Source: Galbibacter pacificus (GTDB lineage: Bacteria; Bacteroidota; Bacteroidia; Flavobacteriales; Flavobacteriaceae). Taken from it: 64,000 nt of DNA. The stretch spans positions 206,989-270,988 of the forward strand of contig NZ_JAPMUA010000007.1 in assembly GCF_029603155.1 (NCBI RefSeq). Reading direction: 5' to 3'. The notes under the pieces were generated by a model that did not search any database, was not told where the DNA came from, and was given only the letters and a program-made list of their open reading frames with translations. Each line of letters opens with the position of its first letter. The first letter of the stretch is position 1. The position numbers and the translations under genes were made by a program. Shown in pieces: positions 55,277 to 63,878 of this stretch.

Positions 55277-56374
55277 ATGAGAACAAAAATTCATTTTTTT
55301 GCTATGATTGTTGCAGTATTACTTCTTACTGTAAGTTGTGCCAACAATAACAAAAAAAATAATAAGGAGACTGTTTCTGAGAAGGAAGAAAAACCAACAG
55401 AGCCTGATAATATTATAGTAACCACCAAAAACTTTGTCGAGGCCGAAACCGACCATTATTTTTCAGATTTAATGAAAGAAGTGCCTGTAAACACCTTTAA
55501 CCATCACCGCGAATATTCCGACATTAAAACCCAAGTAGTCATTCGCGAAAATCAAGACTGTTTATATAGTCATGCCGTAGTAGATTGCTCCGAAGGCGCA
55601 ACACTTATAAATCCGGAGTGGGATAAATATTCGGTAATACAGGTTTTTGATGAAAATCAATACACCTTTGCTGTACTCTACCCTGGCGATAGTTTACACA
55701 TAACATCAGACATGCTTACTAAAGGCAACTATGTATGGCTAAACACCCGTACCGAAGTCCGCCCCGAAAACGAAGCGGGTTATACCGATGCGCACAAACA
55801 CCAAGACGCTTACATCATTAAAGCAAAATCCAACAAACCCTACACACCAAAAGGGTTTGATAAAGCGTCATTAGACAGAGTTCGGGACTCTTTATTGTAC
55901 CAAGGCCCCAAGGTGAGATCTTGGAAAGCCTTCGGAACTCCTGATGTAGTTAGCCAAGAAGATTACACTATTGCTGCGGCAGGCGGATGGGCTGGTTTAC
56001 CCAAAGAACACGCCATTTACTGGCCCAAAATAATGCCGGAAGGCGAAGCCAAGAAGAGTAGTGTATGCTCTAAAATTACACTACCAAAACCGCCTTTACA
56101 ATACGACAAAGGTGGATTTATGTCGGTTACAGTTTATGATATGAGAGGTTGGATAGCCACAGAAAACTATGCCTTAAGAGATAGAAATGCCGAAAAGGAT
56201 ACCGATGGTTCGATTACTTTTTATTTTAACTGTCCAGATCAAAAAAACAATTTAGACACAGTGGATAATTGGACTATGGTTATCCGTCTTTACGTACCAG
56301 ATACTCCAGAGCAAGTTATAGATTATGTACATAATCTTGACAAGAACAATGTAAAGATAGAAGTCGTTCAATAA
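55277..56374 (+). CDS. DUF1254/DUF1214 lipoprotein (block B)
   Basis: The 365-residue lipoprotein has a signal with lipobox LTVSCANNN and a low-complexity linker. The DUF1254 part includes YSHAVVDCSEGATLINPEWDKYSVIQVF and the C-terminal DUF1214 part has GGFMSVTVYDMRGWIATENYAL with GSITFYFNCPD. The pair of domains occurs widely in exported proteins of unknown function. It precedes a second DUF1254 protein and is flanked by sulfatases, so a role in binding or converting a sulfated or desulfated compound is a reasonable guess. It is shorter than the second copy. Confidence 0.82.
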   Translation: MRTKIHFFAMIVAVLLLTVSCANNNKKNNKETVSEKEEKPTEPDNIIVTTKNFVEAETDHYFSDLMKEVPVNTFNHHREYSDIKTQVVIRENQDCLYSHAVVDCSEGATLINPEWDKYSVIQVFDENQYTFAVLYPGDSLHITSDMLTKGNYVWLNTRTEVRPENEAGYTDAHKHQDAYIIKAKSNKPYTPKGFDKASLDRVRDSLLYQGPKVRSWKAFGTPDVVSQEDYTIAAAGGWAGLPKEHAIYWPKIMPEGEAKKSSVCSKITLPKPPLQYDKGGFMSVTVYDMRGWIATENYALRDRNAEKDTDGSITFYFNCPDQKNNLDTVDNWTMVIRLYVPDTPEQVIDYVHNLDKNNVKIEVVQ

Positions 56375-56396
56375 CCTAAAAGCTATTAATTAATCA

Positions 56397-56431
56397 TAGA
56401 TCTTCATGGTTTTCAAACTCTTGAAGATCTA
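56397..56431 (+). promoter_or_regulatory. Intercistronic hairpin between the two DUF1254 genes
   Basis: TAGATCTTCA (56397-56406) and TGAAGATCTA (56422-56431) form a perfect 10-bp stem with a 15-base loop, 21 bp before the next ATG. No T-run follows, so it looks more like an RNA processing or stability element than a terminator. Confidence 0.5.
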
Positions 56432-56452
56432 AACAAACACATCATCACTCTC

Positions 56453-57919
56453 ATGAAAACATCTATGTTATCTATTTTCCTCTTGGCAGGAACCATAAGC
56501 AGCTTTGCCCAACATAGTGGACAAGTGCCACAACCCACCCAAGCAAGCGAAGTCCAAGCACCAATACCAGGTGCGCCACTTTCTAAAGAATACGTCAAAG
56601 CCATTGGTAAGATGGCTTATTTATGGGGATGGCCTTTGGTAAACATGCACAACCGAGAAGCACAAATTGGTGGTAAAGCGCCATTTCGTGGTTATATGGG
56701 TGGCGTGCTACCCGTTGCACCTAGCAACCAAAATACCATGCTGCACGATTATCTGGCGCCAGAACAACGTTTTATTACCAGTCCGAATCAAGACGTGGTT
56801 TATGGACTAGGTTTTTTAAACTTTAAAAAAGACCCAGCTGTTATTATTCAAATCCCTGATTTTGACGATCGCTTTTGGGTGTATCAAATTGTTGACCAAC
56901 GCAGTAATTCCTTTGCTACAGTAGGAAGTATGTACAACACCAAACCTGGGTTTTATATGTTTGTTGGACCGGATTGGTCTGGTGAAAAACCAGCAGGTGT
57001 AGAAGCTGTCTATCAATCGCCAACCAACATAGGAGCTATTTTTCCACGTGTATTTATGGATGATACCAAACAGGACAAAAAAGACATCCAACCCCTGATT
57101 AACCAAATTGTCCAGTATCCTGCTAGCGAATACACAGGTAAAATGAAAACAATTAATTGGACCGAAGCGAAAACCATTCCAGACCCGAATGCTGGAAGTA
57201 AAGGCGAGACCGCATGGGTGGTACCAGAAACATTCTTTGAGCAACTACCAGAGGTGATGGAAGAAGTACCAGCACTACCAGGAGAGGAAGCGATGTATGC
57301 TTGGATCAAGCAAATTTTGGATGCTGCCAAAGACAATCCAGAATTACAACAAGCCTTAGTTGATGTTGCTGTAGAAACCGAAAAGGAAATCATTCAACCT
57401 ATGTTCGAATTTAGAAACAATGGAGTTGAAGCCGGAAACGGATGGCGCACGCAAAAGAATGCAGCCGAATTTGGATTTGGCTATTTTCAACGTACGGCAA
57501 CAGCTAAGGGAAATATGTTTTCAAACATTCCATTCGAGACCATGTATTTTGGAAATGATTTCGATTCAAGCGCTGGTCGCTTAACGGGAGGTAACAATTA
57601 TGAAGTGACTTTTAAAAAAGGGGAAACACCCCCTGTTAATGGATTTTGGTCTTTAACTCTTTATAACGAACAACATTTCTTTTATCCTAACGAGATAGAC
57701 CGCTATTCTTTAGGGACTAAAAACAAAGATTTAGTGTATAATCCCGATGGTAGTTTAACCATTTATGTACAGCCAAATGCTCCAAAAGGCAGATTGAAAA
57801 ACAACTGGTTACCATCGCCTAAAGAAGGCGTGTATTCACTTTATATTAGAGCTTATGGTCCTAAAAAAGCCATTTACGAAGGCACTTGGACTCCGCCACA
57901 AACAAAGAACGTGAGGTAA
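56453..57919 (+). CDS. DUF1254/DUF1214 exported protein (block B)
   Basis: The 488-residue protein has a signal peptide (MKTSMLSIFLLAGTISSFAQ). A DUF1254 domain follows: MAYLWGWPLVNMHNREAQ, SPNQDVVYGLGFLNF and FDDRFWVYQIVDQRSNSFATVG. The C-terminal DUF1214 domain has ETMYFGNDFDSSAGRLTGGNNY, GFWSLTLYNEQHFFYPNEIDRYSLG and GSLTIYVQPNAPKG. Homologues are common near sulfatases and outer-membrane proteins in marine and soil bacteria, yet no activity is proven. It follows the shorter DUF1254 lipoprotein and ends in a terminator-like hairpin. Confidence 0.88.
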   Translation: MKTSMLSIFLLAGTISSFAQHSGQVPQPTQASEVQAPIPGAPLSKEYVKAIGKMAYLWGWPLVNMHNREAQIGGKAPFRGYMGGVLPVAPSNQNTMLHDYLAPEQRFITSPNQDVVYGLGFLNFKKDPAVIIQIPDFDDRFWVYQIVDQRSNSFATVGSMYNTKPGFYMFVGPDWSGEKPAGVEAVYQSPTNIGAIFPRVFMDDTKQDKKDIQPLINQIVQYPASEYTGKMKTINWTEAKTIPDPNAGSKGETAWVVPETFFEQLPEVMEEVPALPGEEAMYAWIKQILDAAKDNPELQQALVDVAVETEKEIIQPMFEFRNNGVEAGNGWRTQKNAAEFGFGYFQRTATAKGNMFSNIPFETMYFGNDFDSSAGRLTGGNNYEVTFKKGETPPVNGFWSLTLYNEQHFFYPNEIDRYSLGTKNKDLVYNPDGSLTIYVQPNAPKGRLKNNWLPSPKEGVYSLYIRAYGPKKAIYEGTWTPPQTKNVR

Positions 57920-57934
57920 CTTAATATATTAATA

Positions 57935-57970
57935 GACCTCTTAGTTTCTATAACTTTAGAGGTTTTATTA
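57935..57970 (+). terminator. Likely terminator after the DUF1254 genes
   Basis: ACCTCT (57935-57940) and AGAGGT (57957-57962) form a 6-bp stem followed by TTTATTATTTAT. The spacing of 16 bp behind the stop codon fits a rho-independent stop, though the stem is short. Confidence 0.55.
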
Positions 57971-58133
57971 TTTATGATTGGAATCTATTATTCACAGGAA
58001 TGGCCATCATGATTCGGACAAGATTAACATTATTTATAAAAAGGAACCATCAATCAATTCCTTTCTTAAAACTTAAAAAACCACAAAAACGTTCTAGTTA
58101 TAACCATAATATTAATAATTAAAACTATTAATC

Positions 58134-60503
58134 ATGTACCTAAAATATAATAAACTATTATTCCCCCTCATATTTTTGATTTTTGCCTTTAGTGCAAATG
58201 CACAAGATGTTTTACCGTTTCCGCCCACACCGTCGGCTTCTAAACCAGGGGTTACCATAGAAACTTCCAGTTATCAAAAACGGGAAGACCCAAAAAGGTT
58301 ACCAGATGATGCACCTAATATTTTAGTTATTTTAATTGACGATGTAGGTAACGGTTTTCCAACCACCTACGGAGGTGAAATTCATACCCCAACACTCGAT
58401 AGAGTGGCTGAAAATGGCATTTCCTATAACCGTTTCCACACCACGGCCATGTGCTCCCCTACCCGAGCTGCAATTCTTACAGGCCGAAACCATACACGGG
58501 TAGGCAACGGACAAATTTCGGCCATTGCAAACGACTTTGATGGATTTAGCGGTATTATCCCAAAAACATCAGCTACTATGGCAGAAGTACTCAAAGCTTA
58601 CGGTTATAACACGGCAGCTTTTGGTAAATGGCATAATACCCCAGAAGATCAAATTACCTCAAAAGGTCCTTTCGACTATTGGCCAACGGGCTATGGCTTT
58701 GAGTATTTTTATGGTTTTCTAGCTGGGGAGGCCTCTCAATTTGAGCCTACCATGGTGCGAAACACAACGTTTGTGGACCACCCCGAAACCTCTGGTGGCA
58801 ACGACCATTACCACTTATCTGAGGATATTGCAGACGATGCCATTACATGGCTTAGGGAACAAAAAGCCTATGCACCAGATAAACCTTGGTTTGTTTATTG
58901 GGCACCAGGTGCCTCCCACGGGCCACACCAAGTCATGAAAGAATGGGCCGATAAATACAAAGGCAAATTTGATGATGGATGGGATGCATACAGAAAACGT
59001 GTTTTTGAAAACCAGAAGAAACTTGGCTGGGTTTCAGAAAACGCAAAACTAACTCCAAGAGCGGAAACAATGGCCTCTTGGGAATCCATCCCAGAAAATG
59101 AAAAACCCTTTCAACGTCGTTTAATGGAAGTTTTTGCTGGGTTTACAGAACATGCAGATACACAAGCGGGACGTATTCTAGATGAAATAGAAGCTGCAGG
59201 AGAACTGGATAACACCATTATTTTTTATATCTGGGGCGATAACGGTTCTTCCTCAGAAGGCTTATACGGAACCATAAGCGAACAATTAGCACAAAATGGT
59301 ATTCCTACTAAAATTTCAGAACATATCTCTGCGTTGAATGACATAGGAGGCTTAGATGTTTTAGGCTCCGCATTAACAGACAATATGTACCACGCTGGAT
59401 GGGCCTGGGCCGGAAGCACTCCATACCAAGGCACCAAGCTACAGGGTGCTTATTTTGGAGGCACTCGTAATCCGCTTGCAGTATCATGGCCTAAATCGAT
59501 TAAACCAGACGGTAAACCTCACTCGCAATTTCATCATTGTATTGATATTGCCCCTACTGTTTATGAACTTTTAGATATACAACATCCTAACGTGGTTAAT
59601 GGATTTACCCAAGACGCTATGGATGGCATAAGCTTAGCCTATTCGTTTAACGATACAAAAGCAAAGGGGCGTAGATCCACTCAATTTTTCGATATCATGG
59701 CCAGCAGAGGCATTTATCATGAAGGCTGGTTTGCTTCTGCTCCAGGACCACGCACCCCATGGGTTGGTGGAATTCCAAAAGGCATTAAAGAATGGTCGCC
59801 CCTAACAGATACCTGGGAGTTGTACCATATAGATGAAGACTGGTCGCAAGCCAACGATGTGTCTGCCCAATACCCAGAAAAATTAGAAGAAATGAAAGCC
59901 CTTTTTCTAACCGAATCTGCTAAAAATAAAAATCTACCTATTGGTGGAGGCCTATGGTCTACGGCACTTTATCACCCAGAAGATGCCCCTGCACCAAATA
60001 GAACTGAGTGGGTTTTTAACCACCCTATATCCAACATGCCTGAATCAACAGCACCGAAACTTGATAAAGTAAGTAGTTTAGTTGAAATGGAAGTTGATGT
60101 GCCAGAAAATGCCAATGGCGTATTGTACGCCTTAGCAGGAATGGGCGGTGGAGTTACTTGCTTCTTTAAAGACAATCAACTGCACTACGAATTTAATTTG
60201 TTTATGGTAAGAAGAACCAAAATACAATCTAAAACCATCAAACCTGGACAAAAGAAAATATCTATAGAATCTAAGCTTATAGACAAAATTGGAGGCCCTA
60301 TAGATGTGGTTATTCGTGTAGATGGTAAAGAAGTTGCCTCTGGACGAGTTCCTAACGGAATGTCTTTGCATTTTACTAGTAATGCCACCTTCGATATTGG
60401 AACAGACCGCGACTCGCCTGTCTCACTAGACTACCATAAGGAAGCTCCTTTTTCTTTCAACGGAACCATTGGAGAGACTTCGATTAAGTATATAAACATG
60501 TAA
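58134..60503 (+). CDS. Exported Cys-type sulfatase 2 (block B)
   Basis: The 789-residue protein has a signal peptide (to FSANAQ). The catalytic blocks are NILVILIDDVGNGFPT, TTAMCSPTRAAILTGRNHTR with Cys107 in a canonical C-x-P-x-R, AFGKWHNTPE, and YIWGDNGSSSEG. The C-terminal ~170 residues form an extra beta-rich domain (VEMEVDVPENANGVLYALAGMGGG and later) seen in the large arylsulfatase subfamily. It is much longer than sulfatase 1 and not a duplicate. It has its own 215-bp upstream gap and probably its own promoter. Confidence 0.93.
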   Translation: MYLKYNKLLFPLIFLIFAFSANAQDVLPFPPTPSASKPGVTIETSSYQKREDPKRLPDDAPNILVILIDDVGNGFPTTYGGEIHTPTLDRVAENGISYNRFHTTAMCSPTRAAILTGRNHTRVGNGQISAIANDFDGFSGIIPKTSATMAEVLKAYGYNTAAFGKWHNTPEDQITSKGPFDYWPTGYGFEYFYGFLAGEASQFEPTMVRNTTFVDHPETSGGNDHYHLSEDIADDAITWLREQKAYAPDKPWFVYWAPGASHGPHQVMKEWADKYKGKFDDGWDAYRKRVFENQKKLGWVSENAKLTPRAETMASWESIPENEKPFQRRLMEVFAGFTEHADTQAGRILDEIEAAGELDNTIIFYIWGDNGSSSEGLYGTISEQLAQNGIPTKISEHISALNDIGGLDVLGSALTDNMYHAGWAWAGSTPYQGTKLQGAYFGGTRNPLAVSWPKSIKPDGKPHSQFHHCIDIAPTVYELLDIQHPNVVNGFTQDAMDGISLAYSFNDTKAKGRRSTQFFDIMASRGIYHEGWFASAPGPRTPWVGGIPKGIKEWSPLTDTWELYHIDEDWSQANDVSAQYPEKLEEMKALFLTESAKNKNLPIGGGLWSTALYHPEDAPAPNRTEWVFNHPISNMPESTAPKLDKVSSLVEMEVDVPENANGVLYALAGMGGGVTCFFKDNQLHYEFNLFMVRRTKIQSKTIKPGQKKISIESKLIDKIGGPIDVVIRVDGKEVASGRVPNGMSLHFTSNATFDIGTDRDSPVSLDYHKEAPFSFNGTIGETSIKYINM

Positions 60504-60636
60504 ACAAATATTTTGGTGAAATTACTAAGAAAATAATAGCAAACTATTGTAAGGGCCGTATTAGACAGATCATTAATTAATTTCACATACAAACACTGTC
60601 TTGAAAACCATTTGCAGCGTTTTAAATTTAAACTTT

Positions 60637-61487
60637 ATGAAGCAGTTTTATCTATTCTTGTGCTTGTGTATTTGTTTATTTTGTATGGACGCTTATTCGC
60701 AGACTGAAGCTCTAGAACAACTTTTTGTAGAAGACATGGCCAGAAAACGTCAAGACCCTATAGCTGGTTTACGCAGTATTTATTTGCAGGAAGTGTTATT
60801 GCCTATTGATGGCGGTATGGCGCAGTCCTTTTCCATTCAGCCGGTTTGGCCATTTCGATTAGGTGAAAATCTGAAATTGATTACCTATACCATTATTTCG
60901 TTCCAATCTATTTCGTCCACTAATTCGTCTAGCCATGTACCTATTTATCCTACGCCCACTCAAGAAAGCGGTAGAGCGCATGCAGGTGGTTTGGATAATA
61001 TTTTATTTAATGGGTTCTTTACTTCCATCGAGAAAAAGGGCAACATTAGTTGGGGTGTGGGACCTGCCATTCAATTACCCACGCGTACCGAGCCCATTTT
61101 AGGGAGCAACCGTGTGAGCATGGGGACTTCCGTATTATTCAACCATGGTGGCGACACGTTTTCGGATGGTTTTGTCATTCAAAATTATTGGTCGTTAGGG
61201 GGTGAAGGTACAAACAAAGTAAATTCCTTTAACTTTCAATATTTCACCTATTACAATTTAGCTAAAGGCTGGTTTTTAGAAAGTAATGCCACGATCGTTA
61301 ACAATTGGCTGGCCGAAAGTGGCGACCAATTGTTACTCTCTCTTGGTGGGGGTGCTGGAAAAACCTTTAAAATAGAAGAATCTAAATTATTTATTGTGCC
61401 GCAGCCCAACTGTTTTATAACACCGTAAGACCCGATATTGTTGGTACTTGGGAATCGGTGTTTCAGTTACAAATTATTTTTAATTAA
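60637..61487 (+). pseudogene. Outer-membrane transporter-like protein, frameshifted near its C-terminus
   Basis: The reading frame from ATG 60637 gives a signal peptide (MKQFYLFLCLCICLFCMDAYSQ) and a strand-rich barrel-like protein resembling MetA-pathway/phenol-degradation-type transporters (FSIQPVWPFRLGENLKLITYT, then GGLDNILFNGFF). It stops early at 61428 with VPQPNCFITP. In another frame from about 61410 the expected ending QLFYNTVRPDIVG to VFQLQIIFN runs to 61487, so a single base change near 61405 disrupts the gene. An in-frame TTG at 60601 was not preferred. Cloning or sequencing error is possible. Confidence 0.7.
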
Positions 61488-61508
61488 TCACATTAACCAC
61501 AACGTTTT

Positions 61509-62798
61509 ATGACACATCATATTAAAATCATTTACAGTTGCATTATTATCATGATGCTATCCTTTTCGGCTCTAGCTCAAAACGATACCATTGCAAGTAA
61601 TAAGCAACGTAAACAAGCTAAAAAGGAAGCCAAAAAACTAAAAAAACAAGAACCTCCCACTAAAGGAACCGTTTACTTTTCACCCGTACCAGTTATAGGT
61701 GCCAATCCTGCGTTTGGTTTTATTTATGGTGTAGGCGCTTCGGTAAGTGGCTTTTTGGGAGAACCCGAAACCACCAAGATATCGAATGCCTTACTCGGTT
61801 TGGCGCATACTACCAAAAAGCAAACCATTATCACCTTAAAATCGACCATATATGGTGAAGACAACAAATATATTTTATTAGGTGATTGGCGGTACTTAAA
61901 CTCATCGCAGCCTACTTGGGGCTTGGGTACAGGACCACAATCAGCACGAATGGCTAGCAATAATTTTGGTTTTGACGATAGCTCTATTGAAGGCACTTCG
62001 GAAACCGATATGATGGAGTTCTCATTTTTCAGATTTTACGAAACCTATCTAAGGCAAATAAACGATTCGCCGTTTTATGCTGGTCTTGGTCTACATTTAG
62101 ATTTCTTTAGAAATATAAAAGATCAATTATTAGATCTGGAGGCAGACACTCCAGTAATCACCCCATATTATGCGTATAACGAGCGCTATGGTTTTAAACA
62201 AGACAAAAGTACCTTGGTAGGATTGTCTTTAAACGGGGTTTACGACACCAGAGACAACATCAACAACCCGTATCAAGGTCGTTACGCCATGGTACAATAC
62301 AAAATAAATCCAGAGTTTTTAGGCAGTGACCAAAGCTCGTCGCAACTCTGGATAGAATACCGCGACTATTTCAATTTCACCCCAGACAACAATAATATTC
62401 TAGCCTTATGGATGGTTGGTAATTTTACTGTATCCGGGGATTTGCCATATATGAACCTTCCAGCAATAGGATGGGACCAATATTCTAAAACAGGTGAACC
62501 TTATGCGCAAGGACGCTTTAGAGGAAATCATTTAATGTTTACCGGCGTAGAATACAGAAAGCACCTTTATGCCTCTAAAAAGAACCCGAAACTTTTAGGA
62601 CTGGTTTTATACGCCAATGCCACCACAGCTAGTGGCAAAAGCAATGGTATTGATTTGTTTGAATATATAGAACCAGGCGGCGGTTTAGGGCTTCGTTTTA
62701 ATATTAGCCAAAAAGCCAGAACCAATATCGGGATTGATTATGGTTGGGGAAGTTATGGCACCAAAGGTTTATTTTTAAGATTGAATGAGAATTTTTAG
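61509..62798 (+). CDS. BamA/TamA-type outer-membrane barrel protein (block B)
   Basis: The 429-residue protein has a signal peptide (to FSALAQ), a Lys/Arg-rich linker (KQRKQAKKEAKKLKKQ) and a bacterial surface-antigen (Omp85) barrel: GVYDTRDNINNPYQGRYAMV, FRGNHLMFTGVEYRKHL, and the final GLFLRLNENF strand. No POTRA repeats are visible, so it is not a full BamA. Small barrels of this type often act as dedicated exporters or enzymes. It closes the sulfatase block and abuts an IstA remnant 10 bp downstream. Confidence 0.85.
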   Translation: MTHHIKIIYSCIIIMMLSFSALAQNDTIASNKQRKQAKKEAKKLKKQEPPTKGTVYFSPVPVIGANPAFGFIYGVGASVSGFLGEPETTKISNALLGLAHTTKKQTIITLKSTIYGEDNKYILLGDWRYLNSSQPTWGLGTGPQSARMASNNFGFDDSSIEGTSETDMMEFSFFRFYETYLRQINDSPFYAGLGLHLDFFRNIKDQLLDLEADTPVITPYYAYNERYGFKQDKSTLVGLSLNGVYDTRDNINNPYQGRYAMVQYKINPEFLGSDQSSSQLWIEYRDYFNFTPDNNNILALWMVGNFTVSGDLPYMNLPAIGWDQYSKTGEPYAQGRFRGNHLMFTGVEYRKHLYASKKNPKLLGLVLYANATTASGKSNGIDLFEYIEPGGGLGLRFNISQKARTNIGIDYGWGSYGTKGLFLRLNENF

Positions 62799-62807
62799 GG
62801 ATGTTTT

Positions 62808-62916
62808 TAAAAAATTCAACTTCTTTAATTTCCCCTGTTTGTTTATTGACAATGGATAGTTTCTTTCCTTTATAATCAATAAAAAGCTTGTCACCGTATG
62901 AGTTTCTCCATATGTT
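62808..62916 (-). pseudogene. IS21-type IstA remnant
   Basis: Read on the minus strand, NSYGDKLFIDYKGKKLSIVN followed by KQTGEIKEVEFF matches the start of the IstA catalytic domain (first Asp in FIDYKGK). Only about 35 codons remain. It is joined directly to the integrase remnant upstream and to the end of the barrel gene downstream. Confidence 0.65.
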
Positions 62917-63606
62917 AAGTTGTCCAAGGATTCAATTCTTTGAATTTCATCAATATCTAAACCGACCTTTTCAGTTTCAGGAAATTTGATTCTAATTTTA
63001 TCACTGCCAAATGGATATAGTTTCTTTTTAACAATCCTTGCTTTGATAGCCTTATTATAAAGCATCCTAACAAGCACAAAAACATTCATGATGGATACTA
63101 AACAAAGAGAATGCTCTTGAATTAAATAGATTTTCAGTTTATTTAAAAATCTTTCATCTATTTCTTTAAATGATAACTGTCTTGACCTATTAAACTTATA
63201 GATATACCCAATATAAGCTGAATCACTAGAATGTCGGTTGTGCTTATTATATGCCTCTAATTCATCAAGATGCTCCTTGGCAAGATCAAAAAAAATTAGA
63301 TTTTTTTGATGGCTTATATATTTCTTTTTTTATAAAAAATGCAGTTGCATCCCTATCCTTAGCTTGCAAAGAAACCATCCTCTTTTGGGCTTCGTTTAGT
63401 TTAATTTGAATAAGTTCATTAAGTTTTTCTGAATTATAATGTGATTCTTTGACAAGTTTATTTTTATCATCCCAGTCCTCAATATCGATATAATGACCAA
63501 GGTACTTGTATGTAGAATGGCGATCCTTAGTTATTCTGATGGCAAGCGGATAAAGACCTTCACTGTTAGGTCTTTTTCTAAGAATAATTTGTATGCTTGC
63601 TGCCAT
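62917..63606 (-). pseudogene. Tyrosine recombinase (island integrase) remnant
   Basis: The N-terminal arm-binding domain (MAASIQIILRKRPNSEGLYPLAIRITK) runs to a stop at 63286 after an A8 tract (63288-63295). In the next frame FDLAKEHLDELEAYN to IGYIYKFNRSRQLSFKEID and VFVLVRMLYNKAIKARIVKK continue the SAM-like core-binding domain. It ends with VGLDIDEIQRIESLD, the first residues of the catalytic domain. The catalytic Arg, His and Tyr region is missing, replaced by the IstA fragment. It lies about 215 bp from the right attachment site, as expected for an island integrase. Confidence 0.85.
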
Positions 63607-63820
63607 TGCTTACCTGTTTGCGAAAGCCAAATCAGGTACAACATTTGTGTAAATATTTACTCAAATAACATCCTAAAGATACATGTTTTCTTGGATTTTT
63701 CGGGTACAACATAGGTACAACATTTATCAATTTTTTATGCTATTAAATATATTTATAGCAGATTAATAAAAATGTAACTAATTATATATCAGGTAATTTA
63801 GATTTCTTTGTGCGAATATA
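63607..63820. other. AT-rich region between integrase remnant and right attachment site
   Basis: No gene, clear promoter or strong hairpin is visible. The promoter of the former integrase and its arm-type binding sites should be here, but none was recognised. Confidence 0.3.
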
Positions 63821-63878
63821 CGCTAGACTTAGGATCTAGTGCCACAAGGTGTGAAGGTTCGAGTCCTTTCACCCGCAC
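63821..63878 (+). repeat. Right island attachment site (attR), partial tRNA-Leu copy
   Basis: The 58 bp match the anticodon-to-3' end part of the tRNA-Leu at 32986-33043 with three differences. Two of them (T63824, A63838) change one C-G pair of the anticodon stem to a T-A pair and keep pairing; the third (A63844) is in the variable-arm loop. A terminator-like AAGCTG/CAGCTT stem with T6 follows at 63886-63917. The 5' half of the tRNA is absent, so it is not functional. Confidence 0.9.

Larger units (their letters stand above)
33010..63878. mobile_element. Genomic island of about 31 kb at tRNA-Leu
   Basis: Direct repeats of the tRNA-Leu 3' end bound the element. A decayed tyrosine recombinase with the arm-binding and SAM-like domains sits next to the right end. 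Four IS-related remnants are inside, and most cargo genes are more AT-rich in codon use than the left flank. Cargo block A is minus-strand lipid, efflux and regulatory genes (35.7-52.1 kb); block B is plus-strand sulfatase and outer-membrane genes (53.1-62.8 kb). No conjugation or phage structural genes are visible. With the integrase broken, the island is probably fixed. Confidence 0.8.

Noticed and set aside
53126..60503. The two sulfatases as a simple duplication
   Set aside because: They differ in length (518 against 789 residues), active-site motif (CTAGR against CSPTR) and domain layout.
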